The position numbers were made by a program, and so were the translations under genes. 30,548 nucleotides of DNA from a virus: positions 1 through 30,548 of the IMG/VR virus record IMGVR_UViG_3300042898_003871. The stretch is one strand, 5' to 3'. Below are positions 6,395 through 15,288 of the stretch, in pieces; the stretch's first letter is position 1, and every line of letters starts with the position of its first letter. Below the pieces are notes generated by a model. It was given only the letters and a program-made list of their open reading frames with translations, was not told where the DNA came from and ran no database searches.

Positions 6395-7173
6395 AACGAA
6401 TAGTTGCATACGGAGATAGTTGGACAGTTGGAGAGGGTTGTAATCGAGAAATTGAGGATACCCTCTCTAAACACGAAAAGATAATCTTCCAAAAAGAAAA
6501 TAGTTGGGTTAGACACTTAAGTGATAAATTGGGATTACCTTATCAAAATAATGGGATAAGTGGCAATCCCAATAACGTTATATTCAATCAGATAGTAGAC
6601 GATGTTAAGAGCGGTGAAACAACTAAGAATGATTTGGTTGTTATAATGTGGAGTTCATCTTTAAGAGATTACTTACCATTTTTCCCAAAAGGGCCGAAAG
6701 GTGAGTGGTTAAGTTGGAGTACAAAACATCTTATGGAAACTCCGGATAGATTCTTTACTTCTACCCAAACAGAGAATAGATACTATGATTTCTTTATGGA
6801 AGATTATAAGAAGTTCTATTTAGTTAATCTATATGAGGAGAATTATTATAGTATAGTCAACCAAAACTATATTGTATTCCTACAGGAGTTTTTTAAGCAT
6901 TATAAGATATCTCACATCTTTATAGATGGTATCGAAGATATGTTTATGGGTATTTTGCCTCACTATGACAAGACGGATTTGATAGATGGTAGAGTTTATT
7001 GGGAATTCAGAAAACAAACCGCTAGAGGGTATTTAAATACGTTTAATAGAGCTGATTTATGGGAACACACCGAACGATGGGATACACGTGGAACTCAACA
7101 TCCTAATTCAGAAGGATATGGATTATTATCCGAAGAATTCTATAGATTTATAGATTCACAAAAAATTATTTAA
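6391..7173 (+). CDS. SGNH/GDSL-hydrolase-like protein 1
   Basis: 260 residues with an SGNH fold signature: block I GDSW with the presumed nucleophile S10 near the N-terminus, block II around NGISGNPNN (54-62) giving the oxyanion glycine and asparagine, and a C-terminal GTQHPNSEGY with the presumed catalytic H237. The usual block III GxND is not clear; DLVVIMWSSSLRD takes its place. The family includes esterases, O-acetyl-esterases and O-acyltransferase domains. No signal peptide, so it acts in the cell or is packaged. Translation is coupled to the carbamoyltransferase (overlapping ATGA). First of three SGNH-like proteins in the window. Confidence 0.7.
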   Translation: MKRIVAYGDSWTVGEGCNREIEDTLSKHEKIIFQKENSWVRHLSDKLGLPYQNNGISGNPNNVIFNQIVDDVKSGETTKNDLVVIMWSSSLRDYLPFFPKGPKGEWLSWSTKHLMETPDRFFTSTQTENRYYDFFMEDYKKFYLVNLYEENYYSIVNQNYIVFLQEFFKHYKISHIFIDGIEDMFMGILPHYDKTDLIDGRVYWEFRKQTARGYLNTFNRADLWEHTERWDTRGTQHPNSEGYGLLSEEFYRFIDSQKII

Positions 7174-7178
7174 TAAGG

Positions 7179-7186
7179 TATTTATT
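7179..7186 (+). promoter_or_regulatory. Candidate phage late promoter, TATTTATT, 3 bases before the start codon
   Basis: The motif lies between the SGNH gene and the first virion-type gene, with ATG at 7190. By T4 late-promoter geometry (start about six bases after the motif) the message would begin at or next to the ATG, so it would be almost leaderless. Confidence 0.5.
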
Positions 7187-7189
7187 AGT

Positions 7190-7621
7190 ATGGCAAAACA
7201 ACAATCTACAGATTTTGTAATGTTCGGTGAAAAGAAGTTATCTGACTTATTCGGTGAGATATATTCTAACCAACATTCAAAAAAACAGAAAATAAGTGAT
7301 TTGATTGAGGAATTCAAAAAACAAATCAGACATGCGGGGGATATAGCATCCATTGGTCCGGTTATTAAGGATTTAGTTAAGTTCTCAGTAGAGAATGATG
7401 ATATTCTAATTAGATTAGCAACAATTGGACAAAGGTTCGTTGCTATGGAATATAAAGGAATTAACGATGGAGGATTACTATCCGACAAAGAAAAGGAAGA
7501 GTTACTGGGTGAATTGGAGAAGATTTCAAAGGATGTTCAAGCTAAAACTATGGATAAGGTAGATGATATTGAATATGAATTGGAAGAAATCCAAAGGAAA
7601 CTAGAGCAAACTAAAAAATAA
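7190..7621 (+). CDS. Uncharacterised protein at the head of the baseplate operon
   Basis: 143 residues, charged and largely helical, with a C-terminal coiled-coil-like stretch (about 95-143, including DDIEYELEEIQRKLEQTKK). No membrane segment or known motif recognised. It follows a candidate late promoter and its stop overlaps the ATG of the hub gene (TAATG), so it is very likely a virion component or assembly chaperone for the baseplate hub. That role is inferred from context alone. Confidence 0.65.
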   Translation: MAKQQSTDFVMFGEKKLSDLFGEIYSNQHSKKQKISDLIEEFKKQIRHAGDIASIGPVIKDLVKFSVENDDILIRLATIGQRFVAMEYKGINDGGLLSDKEKEELLGELEKISKDVQAKTMDKVDDIEYELEEIQRKLEQTKK

Positions 7622-8907
7622 TGAGTGATTTTTTAAGAACGGTATCGGGGTTTCACCCTAACACAACAAGTGATAGGATAAACCCAAAAAAGAGTACAAC
7701 CTACTTAGCTAAAGTAGAAAGAGTTTACTTAGACTCAGATACAGACCAATCTGGTAACCCGATTGCACCAGGAGTATGTTTAGTTAAACCAATTTCAACA
7801 AGTACACAGCAACCTCTTTTGGTATATCCACTGGATGAGATGTTTTTAAATGTTCCACTACAAAACGAAATTGTTGAATGTTTTGGAGATTCGGTAGTAC
7901 CATATTATAGAAGATACAATTTTAATGTTACTATAAATAATTCCAACACTAAGCAAGCTGGAGCTAATTCGTTGGGTAATGTATTAAATCCTAGTAAAGC
8001 CATAAAAGATTTTAAAACAATGGCGTTATCCTCTAATACTGGTATATCAAGTTTGTTAAATCCAGGAGGATATTTTAAGGCAAATGAAAAAATTAAAAGG
8101 TTAAAGATATATGAGGGTGATACTATAATACAATCTCGTTTTGGACAATCAATCAGAATGAGTGGGTATAATAATGGTGGTAATAGGTTTTCACCTACGA
8201 TTATAATAAGAAATAAACAGGCTGAATCGGGATTATTAGGAGGATTATTTAGTGGAGGTGATATAGAAGAGGATGTAAATAAAGATGGTTCTACTATTGC
8301 CATAACAAGTGGTAAATATAAATCAGATTTTATACCAGGTTCACCTAAACCATTATTAGGAACTAATTTTAAGATGAATCCTGCTAAAGGTAACCCTAAC
8401 CCAGTATTGGCACAGGATGCGGATGCATTTGAAGCATATCCTACTAAATTAGATGGAAACCAAATATTAATCACATCTGATAGATTAGTATTTTCTTCAA
8501 GAAAGAGTGAGATGCTATTTTGGTCAAAGAATCACTTTGGGGTAATTACAGATGGTATATTTTCGGTAGATACACTTTTAGGTGTTACTATAAATTCAAG
8601 AGGAAATGTTGATATACAATCTCCTAATAAGAAATTTACTATATATAACGGTGATAGTGGTACTATTGATATAGGTAATACCTATACACAGCAGGCGGTA
8701 AACGGAGAAAGTTTAGTTGAGGTTTTAGACGAATTAATCACTTCCATTATAAATTTAGCAGATTCTGGATTACTTACTCCTGCTGGTCCTGTTAGTGGTA
8801 TGAAAAAAGGAACAAGAGATGAGTTTACTCAACTAAAAAATAAATTAGAATCCAGACTCCTTTCCGTTGCAGTTCGAATCTCAACCGGTAAGCCACCTAC
8901 TTCTTAA
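7621..8907 (+). CDS. Baseplate hub/central spike protein with OB-fold (gp5-like)
   Basis: 428 residues. The N-terminal part (about residues 25-95, TTYLAKVERVYLDSD to VECFGD) looks like the OB-fold domain of gp5-type hub proteins, with the PL...P...GE-like strand order. The middle and C-terminal part (LITSDRLVFSSRKSEMLF, then ITDGIFSVDT, ITINSRGNVDIQSPNKKFTIY and DSGTIDIG) is a succession of short beta strands as in spike or beta-helix regions. T4 gp5 carries OB-fold, lysozyme and beta-helix in one chain; here no lysozyme is inserted, and a lysozyme-like domain is found in the next gene. Homology is inferred from pattern and gene order. Confidence 0.55.
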   Translation: MSDFLRTVSGFHPNTTSDRINPKKSTTYLAKVERVYLDSDTDQSGNPIAPGVCLVKPISTSTQQPLLVYPLDEMFLNVPLQNEIVECFGDSVVPYYRRYNFNVTINNSNTKQAGANSLGNVLNPSKAIKDFKTMALSSNTGISSLLNPGGYFKANEKIKRLKIYEGDTIIQSRFGQSIRMSGYNNGGNRFSPTIIIRNKQAESGLLGGLFSGGDIEEDVNKDGSTIAITSGKYKSDFIPGSPKPLLGTNFKMNPAKGNPNPVLAQDADAFEAYPTKLDGNQILITSDRLVFSSRKSEMLFWSKNHFGVITDGIFSVDTLLGVTINSRGNVDIQSPNKKFTIYNGDSGTIDIGNTYTQQAVNGESLVEVLDELITSIINLADSGLLTPAGPVSGMKKGTRDEFTQLKNKLESRLLSVAVRISTGKPPTS

Positions 8908-8918
8908 CACTTACTAAT

Positions 8919-10352
8919 ATGCCAGGATGGGAGACATTTAGACAACAAGTTAGAACAACTATGGAACTATTACCTGCCGATTCGGATGATTTGGCTAAGG
9001 TATTAGCTACTGCATATGATATCGCGGTTAAGACTCCACCTGCAGGAGATTTGACAGTTGGAAATCCTGTATTAGCAGGAAATGTAACCGCATTGGAAAA
9101 TGTAATTAAAAGTGTATTCGATTTACAACTTGTAAGTGCAGAACAATTACCTTTGTTTGAATTATTTACTAGTGGATTTCAGGCATATTGGGCAGGTACT
9201 ACTTTACAGATAATTAGACCATGTTTGTTTCCGATAGCACCATTGGCTACTGTAAATACTCAGACCCTAAGTGTACTATGTTCTAATCCTGGACAAAAAA
9301 TACCTTTACCCGCTGAATTAATAGGACCTGAAAGTAGTACTACACCATTTATAGAAAATTTCATAAATGCAGCTGAAATGCATTTTAAAACAATTACCGG
9401 TGTGTATAATGTAATGGCTATATATGGAGTAGCACCAACTGCAACTACCGGTCCTGGAATTGTTCCTTGGGTTGGATATACTATTGATGCATCTAAGATA
9501 ATTGAAAATAATGAGATAGAACTCAAAAATCTATTACAAAAATTGGGTGGGTTTGAGACAGTTGAAGATTTGGTTTTTGCATGGGAAAATGGTGCAACAG
9601 ATTCGGGTTCGCTTGAAAGTATATTAAATGGTGCAAGTGGTTCATTTAGTGCAACATCCGGTTCTATCAAAAAAGAAGACAACGATTTCAATGTAGTTTG
9701 TTCTAGAGTTATTAAGGAATTAGAAGGTGGATATTATCATCCTGATATGTTAGCAGATGGAAGAATTAAAGATGGTAGATATAGTGCATCGGGTGAAACT
9801 ATGTATGGAATTGATAGAAAAACAGGTGGAACTATTAATGAAACCGCAGAGGGAAGAAAGTTTTGGTCTTTAATAGATGCTAAAGGAGCGAGAAAATCCT
9901 GGAAATATAATTTTCTTCCAAGTGACCCACTAAAAACTCAATTGTATAAATTATGTTGCGCTATGATAAAAAGAAATTATGATAGCTTTCTTAATAGATA
10001 TATAGGAGACCCAGAGATTATAGGTGTAATAAATTCGGATGGTAGATTGATGTTTAACTTTGTATATGCAACGTGGAATGGACCAGGATGGTTTCAGGGG
10101 TGGGCAGGTGAGATAAAATCTAAGTATTTAGGAGGGATGAAGGATTCTGAGCAACTGGCATCATACTTCGTAAAAAGGAGAATTAGTAATAAAGGTGTGT
10201 TATCAGGAGGAAATAAGCAAAATTCACTTATTGCACAAGGAGGTCAAAAGATTTCTAAGATACTGGGAATGTCATTTGGAGCATCCGGTGTATCTAATTC
10301 TACCTTAGCTGCGGTTACAACCCCTACTACTAAAAAAGTGAGCACGGGATAA
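8919..10352 (+). CDS. Tail lysozyme: structural N-terminus plus GH108-like muramidase domain
   Basis: 477 residues. Residues 1-245 are an alpha/beta, low-charge region without recognised motif, probably for virion attachment. From about 258, NVVCSRVIKELEGGYYHPD followed by SGETMYGIDRKTGG resembles the ELEGGY...DPGGxTxxGI signature of glycoside hydrolase family 108 (N-acetylmuramidases), with E269 as the likely catalytic acid. Aromatic-rich RLMFNFVYATWNGPGWFQGW at 371-390 would be part of the same domain. It likely cuts host peptidoglycan during tail penetration. It lies 11 bases after the hub/spike gene and ahead of gp25/gp6. The low-complexity C-terminus (S/T/K rich) may be a linker. GH108 assignment is moderate; another lysozyme-fold family is possible. 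Confidence 0.55.
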   Translation: MPGWETFRQQVRTTMELLPADSDDLAKVLATAYDIAVKTPPAGDLTVGNPVLAGNVTALENVIKSVFDLQLVSAEQLPLFELFTSGFQAYWAGTTLQIIRPCLFPIAPLATVNTQTLSVLCSNPGQKIPLPAELIGPESSTTPFIENFINAAEMHFKTITGVYNVMAIYGVAPTATTGPGIVPWVGYTIDASKIIENNEIELKNLLQKLGGFETVEDLVFAWENGATDSGSLESILNGASGSFSATSGSIKKEDNDFNVVCSRVIKELEGGYYHPDMLADGRIKDGRYSASGETMYGIDRKTGGTINETAEGRKFWSLIDAKGARKSWKYNFLPSDPLKTQLYKLCCAMIKRNYDSFLNRYIGDPEIIGVINSDGRLMFNFVYATWNGPGWFQGWAGEIKSKYLGGMKDSEQLASYFVKRRISNKGVLSGGNKQNSLIAQGGQKISKILGMSFGASGVSNSTLAAVTTPTTKKVSTG

Positions 10353-10375
10353 TTTTACCAAATAATAAAACTAAA

Positions 10376-10383
10376 TATTTATA
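10376..10383 (+). promoter_or_regulatory. Candidate phage late promoter, TATTTATA
   Basis: Spacer copy of the motif, 17 bases before ATG 10401, followed by an A/C-rich leader (TAAACAACAAACAA). Precedes the gene block that includes gp25 and gp6. Confidence 0.5.
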
Positions 10384-10400
10384 TAAACAACAAACAATGT

Positions 10401-10871
10401 ATGGACACGAACAAACTATTTAAAGCAATTCAAATAATCGTTCAGGAGGAAGTAAAAAAAGAAATTTCTCTTATTAAAGAAGAAATAAGAAAAGAGGTGT
10501 TAGCGGAGGTTAAAAAATCACAACCGGTTAAACAACAATCTTCTCTTAAATCATTAGTAGAGGAAAGTGCTGACCCGTTCGATTTAGCTAACAAAATTTT
10601 AAGCAGAGATAGAGAAGACAAACAATACTCTAGTAATCCTCTGTTAAACCAGGTTTTAAACGAAACCTCTATTAGACCTAATTTCTCAAGAACAGATGGT
10701 GATTATGGTACTATAACTCCGGATATGATTGGATATGGTAATCCACAAATGGGTATGCAAACACAATATGCTAATCCATCTGCTCCAATCAGTACAGGAA
10801 ACGATATATTAGATAAAGCAATCGCAAGAAGTGCTAAGGTTTTGGCGGCAAGTAAAGATAAAAATAGATAA
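10401..10871 (+). CDS. Uncharacterised virion-associated protein with N-terminal coiled coil
   Basis: 156 residues. Residues 1-45 form a strongly charged helix (EEVKKEISLIKEEIRKEVLA); the rest is polar, with N/P/G-rich low-complexity stretches such as GYGNPQMGMQTQYANPSAP, ending in a short helix (DKAIARSAKVLAASKDK). The start chosen is ATG 10401; a second ATG at 10397 is out of frame. Its stop overlaps the ATG of gp25 (TAATG), so it is translated with the baseplate wedge genes. I do not recognise a family; a structural or assembly role is inferred from position. Confidence 0.65.
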   Translation: MDTNKLFKAIQIIVQEEVKKEISLIKEEIRKEVLAEVKKSQPVKQQSSLKSLVEESADPFDLANKILSRDREDKQYSSNPLLNQVLNETSIRPNFSRTDGDYGTITPDMIGYGNPQMGMQTQYANPSAPISTGNDILDKAIARSAKVLAASKDKNR

Positions 10872-11302
10872 TGGCAATCATAACCGGCCCTAAGTTAGTA
10901 AAAGACCTACCTGAAAAGGATAGGGTGGCAATAGGAATTACTCTCCCAATCCAAAGAGGGAATGGTGGATTCTTTGCCCAATCTTACCAAACTTCAGAGC
11001 AGGTTAAATCCAATATTAAGAATCTCATTTTAACAAGAAAAGGTGAGAGAATTATGCAACCGGAGTTTGGTACAACGTTATATGATGCACTTTTTTCATC
11101 GAATACAGATGATTTGGAAACCGAAATTGAATCATCCATAGAAGATGCTGTTCAAAAATGGATGCCATATGTATCTATTGAAGATATTGTGGTGGACCAG
11201 TCGAATACAAGTAGAGATACATATTTCTTTACCGTTACACTTAAGTTTAGAGTTTCAGGTCAACAAAATTTAGAGACAGTAACATTCAATGTAATTCAAT
11301 AA
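10871..11302 (+). CDS. 25: Baseplate wedge protein gp25 (gp25/W family)
   Basis: 143 residues, close to the T4 family size. It contains the family signature NLILTRKGERIMQPEFGTTL (residues 51-70) with the characteristic ERxMxPxFG core, then acidic DDLETEIESSIEDAVQKWMP. gp25 is the sheath-initiating wedge protein that, with gp6 and gp53, forms the core bundle of contractile-tail baseplates. It overlaps the preceding gene and gp6 by one base at each end, the classical gp25-gp6 order. The N-terminal 40 residues are somewhat longer than in many homologues. Confidence 0.9.
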   Translation: MAIITGPKLVKDLPEKDRVAIGITLPIQRGNGGFFAQSYQTSEQVKSNIKNLILTRKGERIMQPEFGTTLYDALFSSNTDDLETEIESSIEDAVQKWMPYVSIEDIVVDQSNTSRDTYFFTVTLKFRVSGQQNLETVTFNVIQ

Positions 11303-13338
11303 TGGCATTTAAAGTAACAAATAAGAATATAGGTAAAAATAGTAGAGATATATCCTATTTAGGTAAAGATTTCGAAGCGTTTAGAAATAATCTAATCGAA
11401 TATTCTAAAACGTATTTCCCTAACACCTATAATGATTTTAATGAAACTTCTCCTGGTATGATGTTCATAGAAATGGCATCGTATATAGGAGATGTGTTAG
11501 GATATTATACGGATGCTTCATTAAAGGAAAGTTTGATACAATATGCAGGAGAAGAGAAAAATGTATTTGCATTAGCTAACCTATTGGGATATAAACCTAA
11601 ATCAACTGCTCCAGCGGTAACTACGTTATCGGTTTATCAATTATGTAAATCCGATGCAGCAGGACAAGTTGATACTAGATATTTGTTAAGAATAAATTCT
11701 GGGTTAACCGTTAAGTCCACTTCAAACGGAGATATAACTTTTAGAACGGTTGAAAACTTAGATTTTAATGACCCTACTGATAGAGAGATAAGTGTATATA
11801 GCGTAAACGAAATAACAAATAATCCAGATTATTTTTTAATAAAGAAACAAATACAGGCTATATCTGCAACAGAAGCGAATGTTACAAAAATATTCGGTTC
11901 AGCTGAGGCATTTTCTTCTATTATGTTAGAAGATACGAACGTAATTTCAATTGAATCTGTAACAGATGAAGATGGTAATAAGTTTTATGAAGTTCCATAT
12001 TTGGCACAGGAAACAATATATATCGATTATCCTAACGTAGAGCAAAATGACCCCGATTTATATCAATTTAGGGATACTGTTCCATATTTACTTAAATTAT
12101 TAAAAACAAGTAGAAGATTTACAACTAAAGTAAACGATGATTTTACCACATCAATTCATTTTGGTGGAGGAGATAGTTCTTTATCCGATGAATTAATTAT
12201 ACCCAATATAAAAAATGTAGGTCTTGGATTAAATAGTTCTATAGATAGAATTGGAGAATCATATGACCCAACCAATTTTCTTAAAACAAAAACATATGGG
12301 CAGGCTCCGGCTAATACAACTATAACTGTTAATTATTTAATAGGAGGTGGAATTGGTTCAAACGTTTCTCAAGGAGATTTAACTTCTATATCTGGAATTG
12401 TATTTGATGATAGTTCAGTTACTACATCTGATTTAGATGAAACAATATTAACATTTGTTAAGAATTCAGTAGCTGTAGAAAATGAAATACCCGCTAAAGG
12501 TGGTAGAGGAGTTGATACTATTGAAGAAATTAGAGAAAGTGCATTGGCGAACTTTGCATCTCAGAATAGAGCCGTAACTGCAAAAGATTATCAAGTTAGA
12601 GCATTAGCAATGCCTTCTAAGTTTGGTTCTATTGCTAAAGTATTTGCAATAGGTGATAATTCATTGAATTCCAATTCACCTGAAAGTATTTTAAACTCAA
12701 CAGATAATTTAGATGAGTTTACTAATATCGTTAAAACTATTTCAACATATGCAATTTCTCAAGGAGGCAATTTACCTTCAACTACTGAAATTAAAGATAT
12801 AGTAAGAAGTTTTGTTCAGAAAACAACTCAAAATACTGAACTAGTAAATCCATTTGCAATTAACTTATATACATTAGGATATGATTCTAATGGAAATCTA
12901 ACTAATCTTAATAGAGCGGTTAAAGAGAATTTAAAAACCTATATAAATGAGTATAGAATGTTAACCGATGGTATTAATATAATAGATGGATTTATTATTA
13001 ATATCGGTGTTAACTTTGAGATAACTACATATAAAAACTTTAATCAAAGAGAGATTGTTTTGACTTGTATAAATGAGTTAAAATCGTTCTTTGATGTAAA
13101 CAATTGGCAGTTCAACCAACCAATTAATCTATCTGATATAGAATTAACACTTGCTATGGTAGAAGGTGTTGCATCTGTTCAAAGTGTAGAGATAGTTAAT
13201 AAATGTGGTGGGATATATGCTAGAAATAGTTACGATATAAAAGCGGCAACAAAGAATAAGATTATCTATCCATCGTTAGACCCATCTGTCTTTGAAGTTA
13301 AGTTTCCTGATAAAGACATTAAAGGTAAAGCGATATAA
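11302..13338 (+). CDS. 6: Baseplate wedge protein gp6 (J family)
   Basis: 678 residues, matching T4 gp6 (about 660). The start region, DFEAFRNNLIEYSKTYFPN and SPGMMFIEMASYIGDVLGYY, is typical of gp6 of T4-like phages, as is the later RAVTAKDYQVRALAMPSKFG in the baseplate J-like core. gp6 dimers form the inner ring of the baseplate wedge and drive its conformational change. It directly follows gp25 (TAATG overlap) and its own stop overlaps the next structural gene. Nothing unusual seen in length or key regions. Confidence 0.9.
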   Translation: MAFKVTNKNIGKNSRDISYLGKDFEAFRNNLIEYSKTYFPNTYNDFNETSPGMMFIEMASYIGDVLGYYTDASLKESLIQYAGEEKNVFALANLLGYKPKSTAPAVTTLSVYQLCKSDAAGQVDTRYLLRINSGLTVKSTSNGDITFRTVENLDFNDPTDREISVYSVNEITNNPDYFLIKKQIQAISATEANVTKIFGSAEAFSSIMLEDTNVISIESVTDEDGNKFYEVPYLAQETIYIDYPNVEQNDPDLYQFRDTVPYLLKLLKTSRRFTTKVNDDFTTSIHFGGGDSSLSDELIIPNIKNVGLGLNSSIDRIGESYDPTNFLKTKTYGQAPANTTITVNYLIGGGIGSNVSQGDLTSISGIVFDDSSVTTSDLDETILTFVKNSVAVENEIPAKGGRGVDTIEEIRESALANFASQNRAVTAKDYQVRALAMPSKFGSIAKVFAIGDNSLNSNSPESILNSTDNLDEFTNIVKTISTYAISQGGNLPSTTEIKDIVRSFVQKTTQNTELVNPFAINLYTLGYDSNGNLTNLNRAVKENLKTYINEYRMLTDGINIIDGFIINIGVNFEITTYKNFNQREIVLTCINELKSFFDVNNWQFNQPINLSDIELTLAMVEGVASVQSVEIVNKCGGIYARNSYDIKAATKNKIIYPSLDPSVFEVKFPDKDIKGKAI

Positions 13339-14303
13339 TGATATATTTTGTAACGGCATCAAAAGATGCATCTGTTTATAGTTTATATGTGAATAAAAAC
13401 ACAGGTTTAGATGAGATATTAACTATATCTAAACATTACTCACGCTTTGCGGAAAGAGATAATGCTAGAACATTTATTAATTTTGATATAGAAAATGTAC
13501 CATCGTATGTAACAGCATCATCAGCTACATTACATTTAAAACTTACTCAACCTGAAGAGTTGGCAGTGAGCTATTCAGTATATGGATATGCGGTAACTGA
13601 AAGTTGGGATATGGGGAGAGGAACTTGGCCAGAAAATATTAATACAGATGGTATAAATTGGACCAACCAAAGCGGTGTAGATTACACAATAGAAACGGTT
13701 CAATCATTTACATATTTTGATTCCGATTTAAATATGGATATTAAACCAATATATGATTATTGGACAGGTTCAGCTAATTATGGAATTAGATTATCACATA
13801 CATCATCTGCTGAAAGTTCTTCATTAGATTATGGTGTTCTTAAATATTATTCAAAGGAAACTAATACTATATTCCAACCCCTTCTTAAATTAGGATGGGA
13901 TGATTCTCAATTTATAACTGGTTCTCTTACTGCTTTAACTGATTCACAAATTATAGTTAGAAGTAAAGAATTAAGAGATAATTATAGAGAGGGTAATAAA
14001 GTTAAAATAAAAATAATAGGAAGAAGTTTATATCCAACCAAAACTTTTACAAACGCTTTTTCATATAGTGATATTAAATATTTACCTCAAACTTCATATT
14101 ATGGAGTTAGAGAAGAAATAACTAAAGTTAATGTAATAGATTTTTCGGATTACACAAAAATCAGTTGTGATGCGAATGGTAATTATATTAATTTAGATAC
14201 TTCTAATTTCCCTAAGAATAGAGTTTATAGATTATTATTTAAGATAGTTAGAAATGGTATAAATGAATTTATTGAAGATGATTTAACCTTTATAATTAAG
14301 TAA
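13338..14303 (+). CDS. Beta-rich structural protein with DNRLRE-like domain
   Basis: 321 residues. The N-terminal two thirds follow the DNRLRE/CBM96-like pattern of extracellular carbohydrate-associated domains: a start such as ASKDASVYS, then RTFINFDIENVP, strand-rich SSATLHLKLTQPEELAVSY, an ESWDMGRGTW segment, and GIRLSHTSSAESS. The last 100 residues are another beta/alpha part. It sits in the place where gp7/gp8 wedge genes would be expected in a T4-like order and overlaps gp6 and the next gene by one base, so it is taken as a baseplate or fibre-attachment component. A glycan-binding role is inferred from the domain type only. Confidence 0.55.
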   Translation: MIYFVTASKDASVYSLYVNKNTGLDEILTISKHYSRFAERDNARTFINFDIENVPSYVTASSATLHLKLTQPEELAVSYSVYGYAVTESWDMGRGTWPENINTDGINWTNQSGVDYTIETVQSFTYFDSDLNMDIKPIYDYWTGSANYGIRLSHTSSAESSSLDYGVLKYYSKETNTIFQPLLKLGWDDSQFITGSLTALTDSQIIVRSKELRDNYREGNKVKIKIIGRSLYPTKTFTNAFSYSDIKYLPQTSYYGVREEITKVNVIDFSDYTKISCDANGNYINLDTSNFPKNRVYRLLFKIVRNGINEFIEDDLTFIIK

Positions 14304-15283
14304 TGGAATTTGAATTAATTAAAAAATCTTTACAGGATAGTGGTTCTTTTGCCGCTAGGGATAAAAAATCGCCATACTTTGAAACATCTGTAAGTGATGC
14401 TAAAGGTGGGTTTGTATATGCTCCATCTAAAAAAAGAGTATATAATACCGATGAATTAAAAAAAGCAATTGATGTAACTGTTTTTGAATTGATACCTGAA
14501 GGTCAAGAAACTGAATTAGATTTAGTTCCTAGACCAGTTTATAATGATGTAACTCGTTCATTAGAATTAGCAAACGAAACAATTGCATCACAATCAGTTG
14601 AAATAGGAAATCTTGAATCGCAGGTATCGGAATTAACATCTATATCAGCATCATTGGATATTCAATTAGATAATGAGAGATTACTTAGAGTAACAGCTGA
14701 ATCTAACTCAGAGCAACTTAGAAAGCAGTTTGCATTAGTAAATGATACATTGCAAACATCACTACAGCGTTCTGTTTTAGAAGGAATTGATAGAACCTCA
14801 TTGCAAGCTAGAAATGAAGGTCAGACCGCAACGGTTCAATCTCTTACTAAACAAGTAGATAGCTTAACTCAACAATTGAATGGTAAAAATGCAAGATTAG
14901 CGGAAGGAGCTAAAGCAGGTGCAGATATAACTGCTAGAGTAGTAGAAAAATCTAATGCAACTTTAGCTGATTTATATTTTGATTATAAAAATAAAAGTGC
15001 ATCTGGTACTTGGTTAAATGGCCCAACCGTTGAATTATTCAATACTACATTAGAGGATGTGACAGTGAATATAAAAATGAAAAATGCTAATTTAGTTTGG
15101 ATTAATGGTCCATCTATAGTAACACTTAAGCCACAAGAAAAGGTAGATATAACACTTCAAGTAGATTATCCTAAATTCAACCGAATAAATAGTAAAGGAG
15201 AAAACTATGGAGGAAGTGTGGTATTTTCAACACCAAATGGAGAATTATCATTTACTGCTAATATGTGGAGACATAAAAAATAA
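14303..15283 (+). CDS. Structural protein with central coiled coil and tandem beta motif
   Basis: 326 residues. Residues 1-80 are mixed alpha/beta; residues about 85-200 form a long coiled coil (SLELANETIASQSVEIGNLE and onward); residues about 215-326 are beta-rich and contain a repeated motif, TWLNGPTVELFN and VWINGPSIVTLKP, about 38 residues apart. This head-stalk-head build suggests an elongated virion part such as a wedge spacer or fibre. Genes on both sides are structural and the start overlaps the upstream stop. No family name recognised. Confidence 0.6.
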   Translation: MEFELIKKSLQDSGSFAARDKKSPYFETSVSDAKGGFVYAPSKKRVYNTDELKKAIDVTVFELIPEGQETELDLVPRPVYNDVTRSLELANETIASQSVEIGNLESQVSELTSISASLDIQLDNERLLRVTAESNSEQLRKQFALVNDTLQTSLQRSVLEGIDRTSLQARNEGQTATVQSLTKQVDSLTQQLNGKNARLAEGAKAGADITARVVEKSNATLADLYFDYKNKSASGTWLNGPTVELFNTTLEDVTVNIKMKNANLVWINGPSIVTLKPQEKVDITLQVDYPKFNRINSKGENYGGSVVFSTPNGELSFTANMWRHKK

Positions 15284-15288
15284 AAATT

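Noticed and set aside
7905-8474. 189-codon frame on the minus strand inside the hub gene
   Set aside because: It lies wholly within a well-supported + strand gene, has no promoter or start context, and its protein is low-complexity hydrophobic sequence as expected of an antisense shadow.
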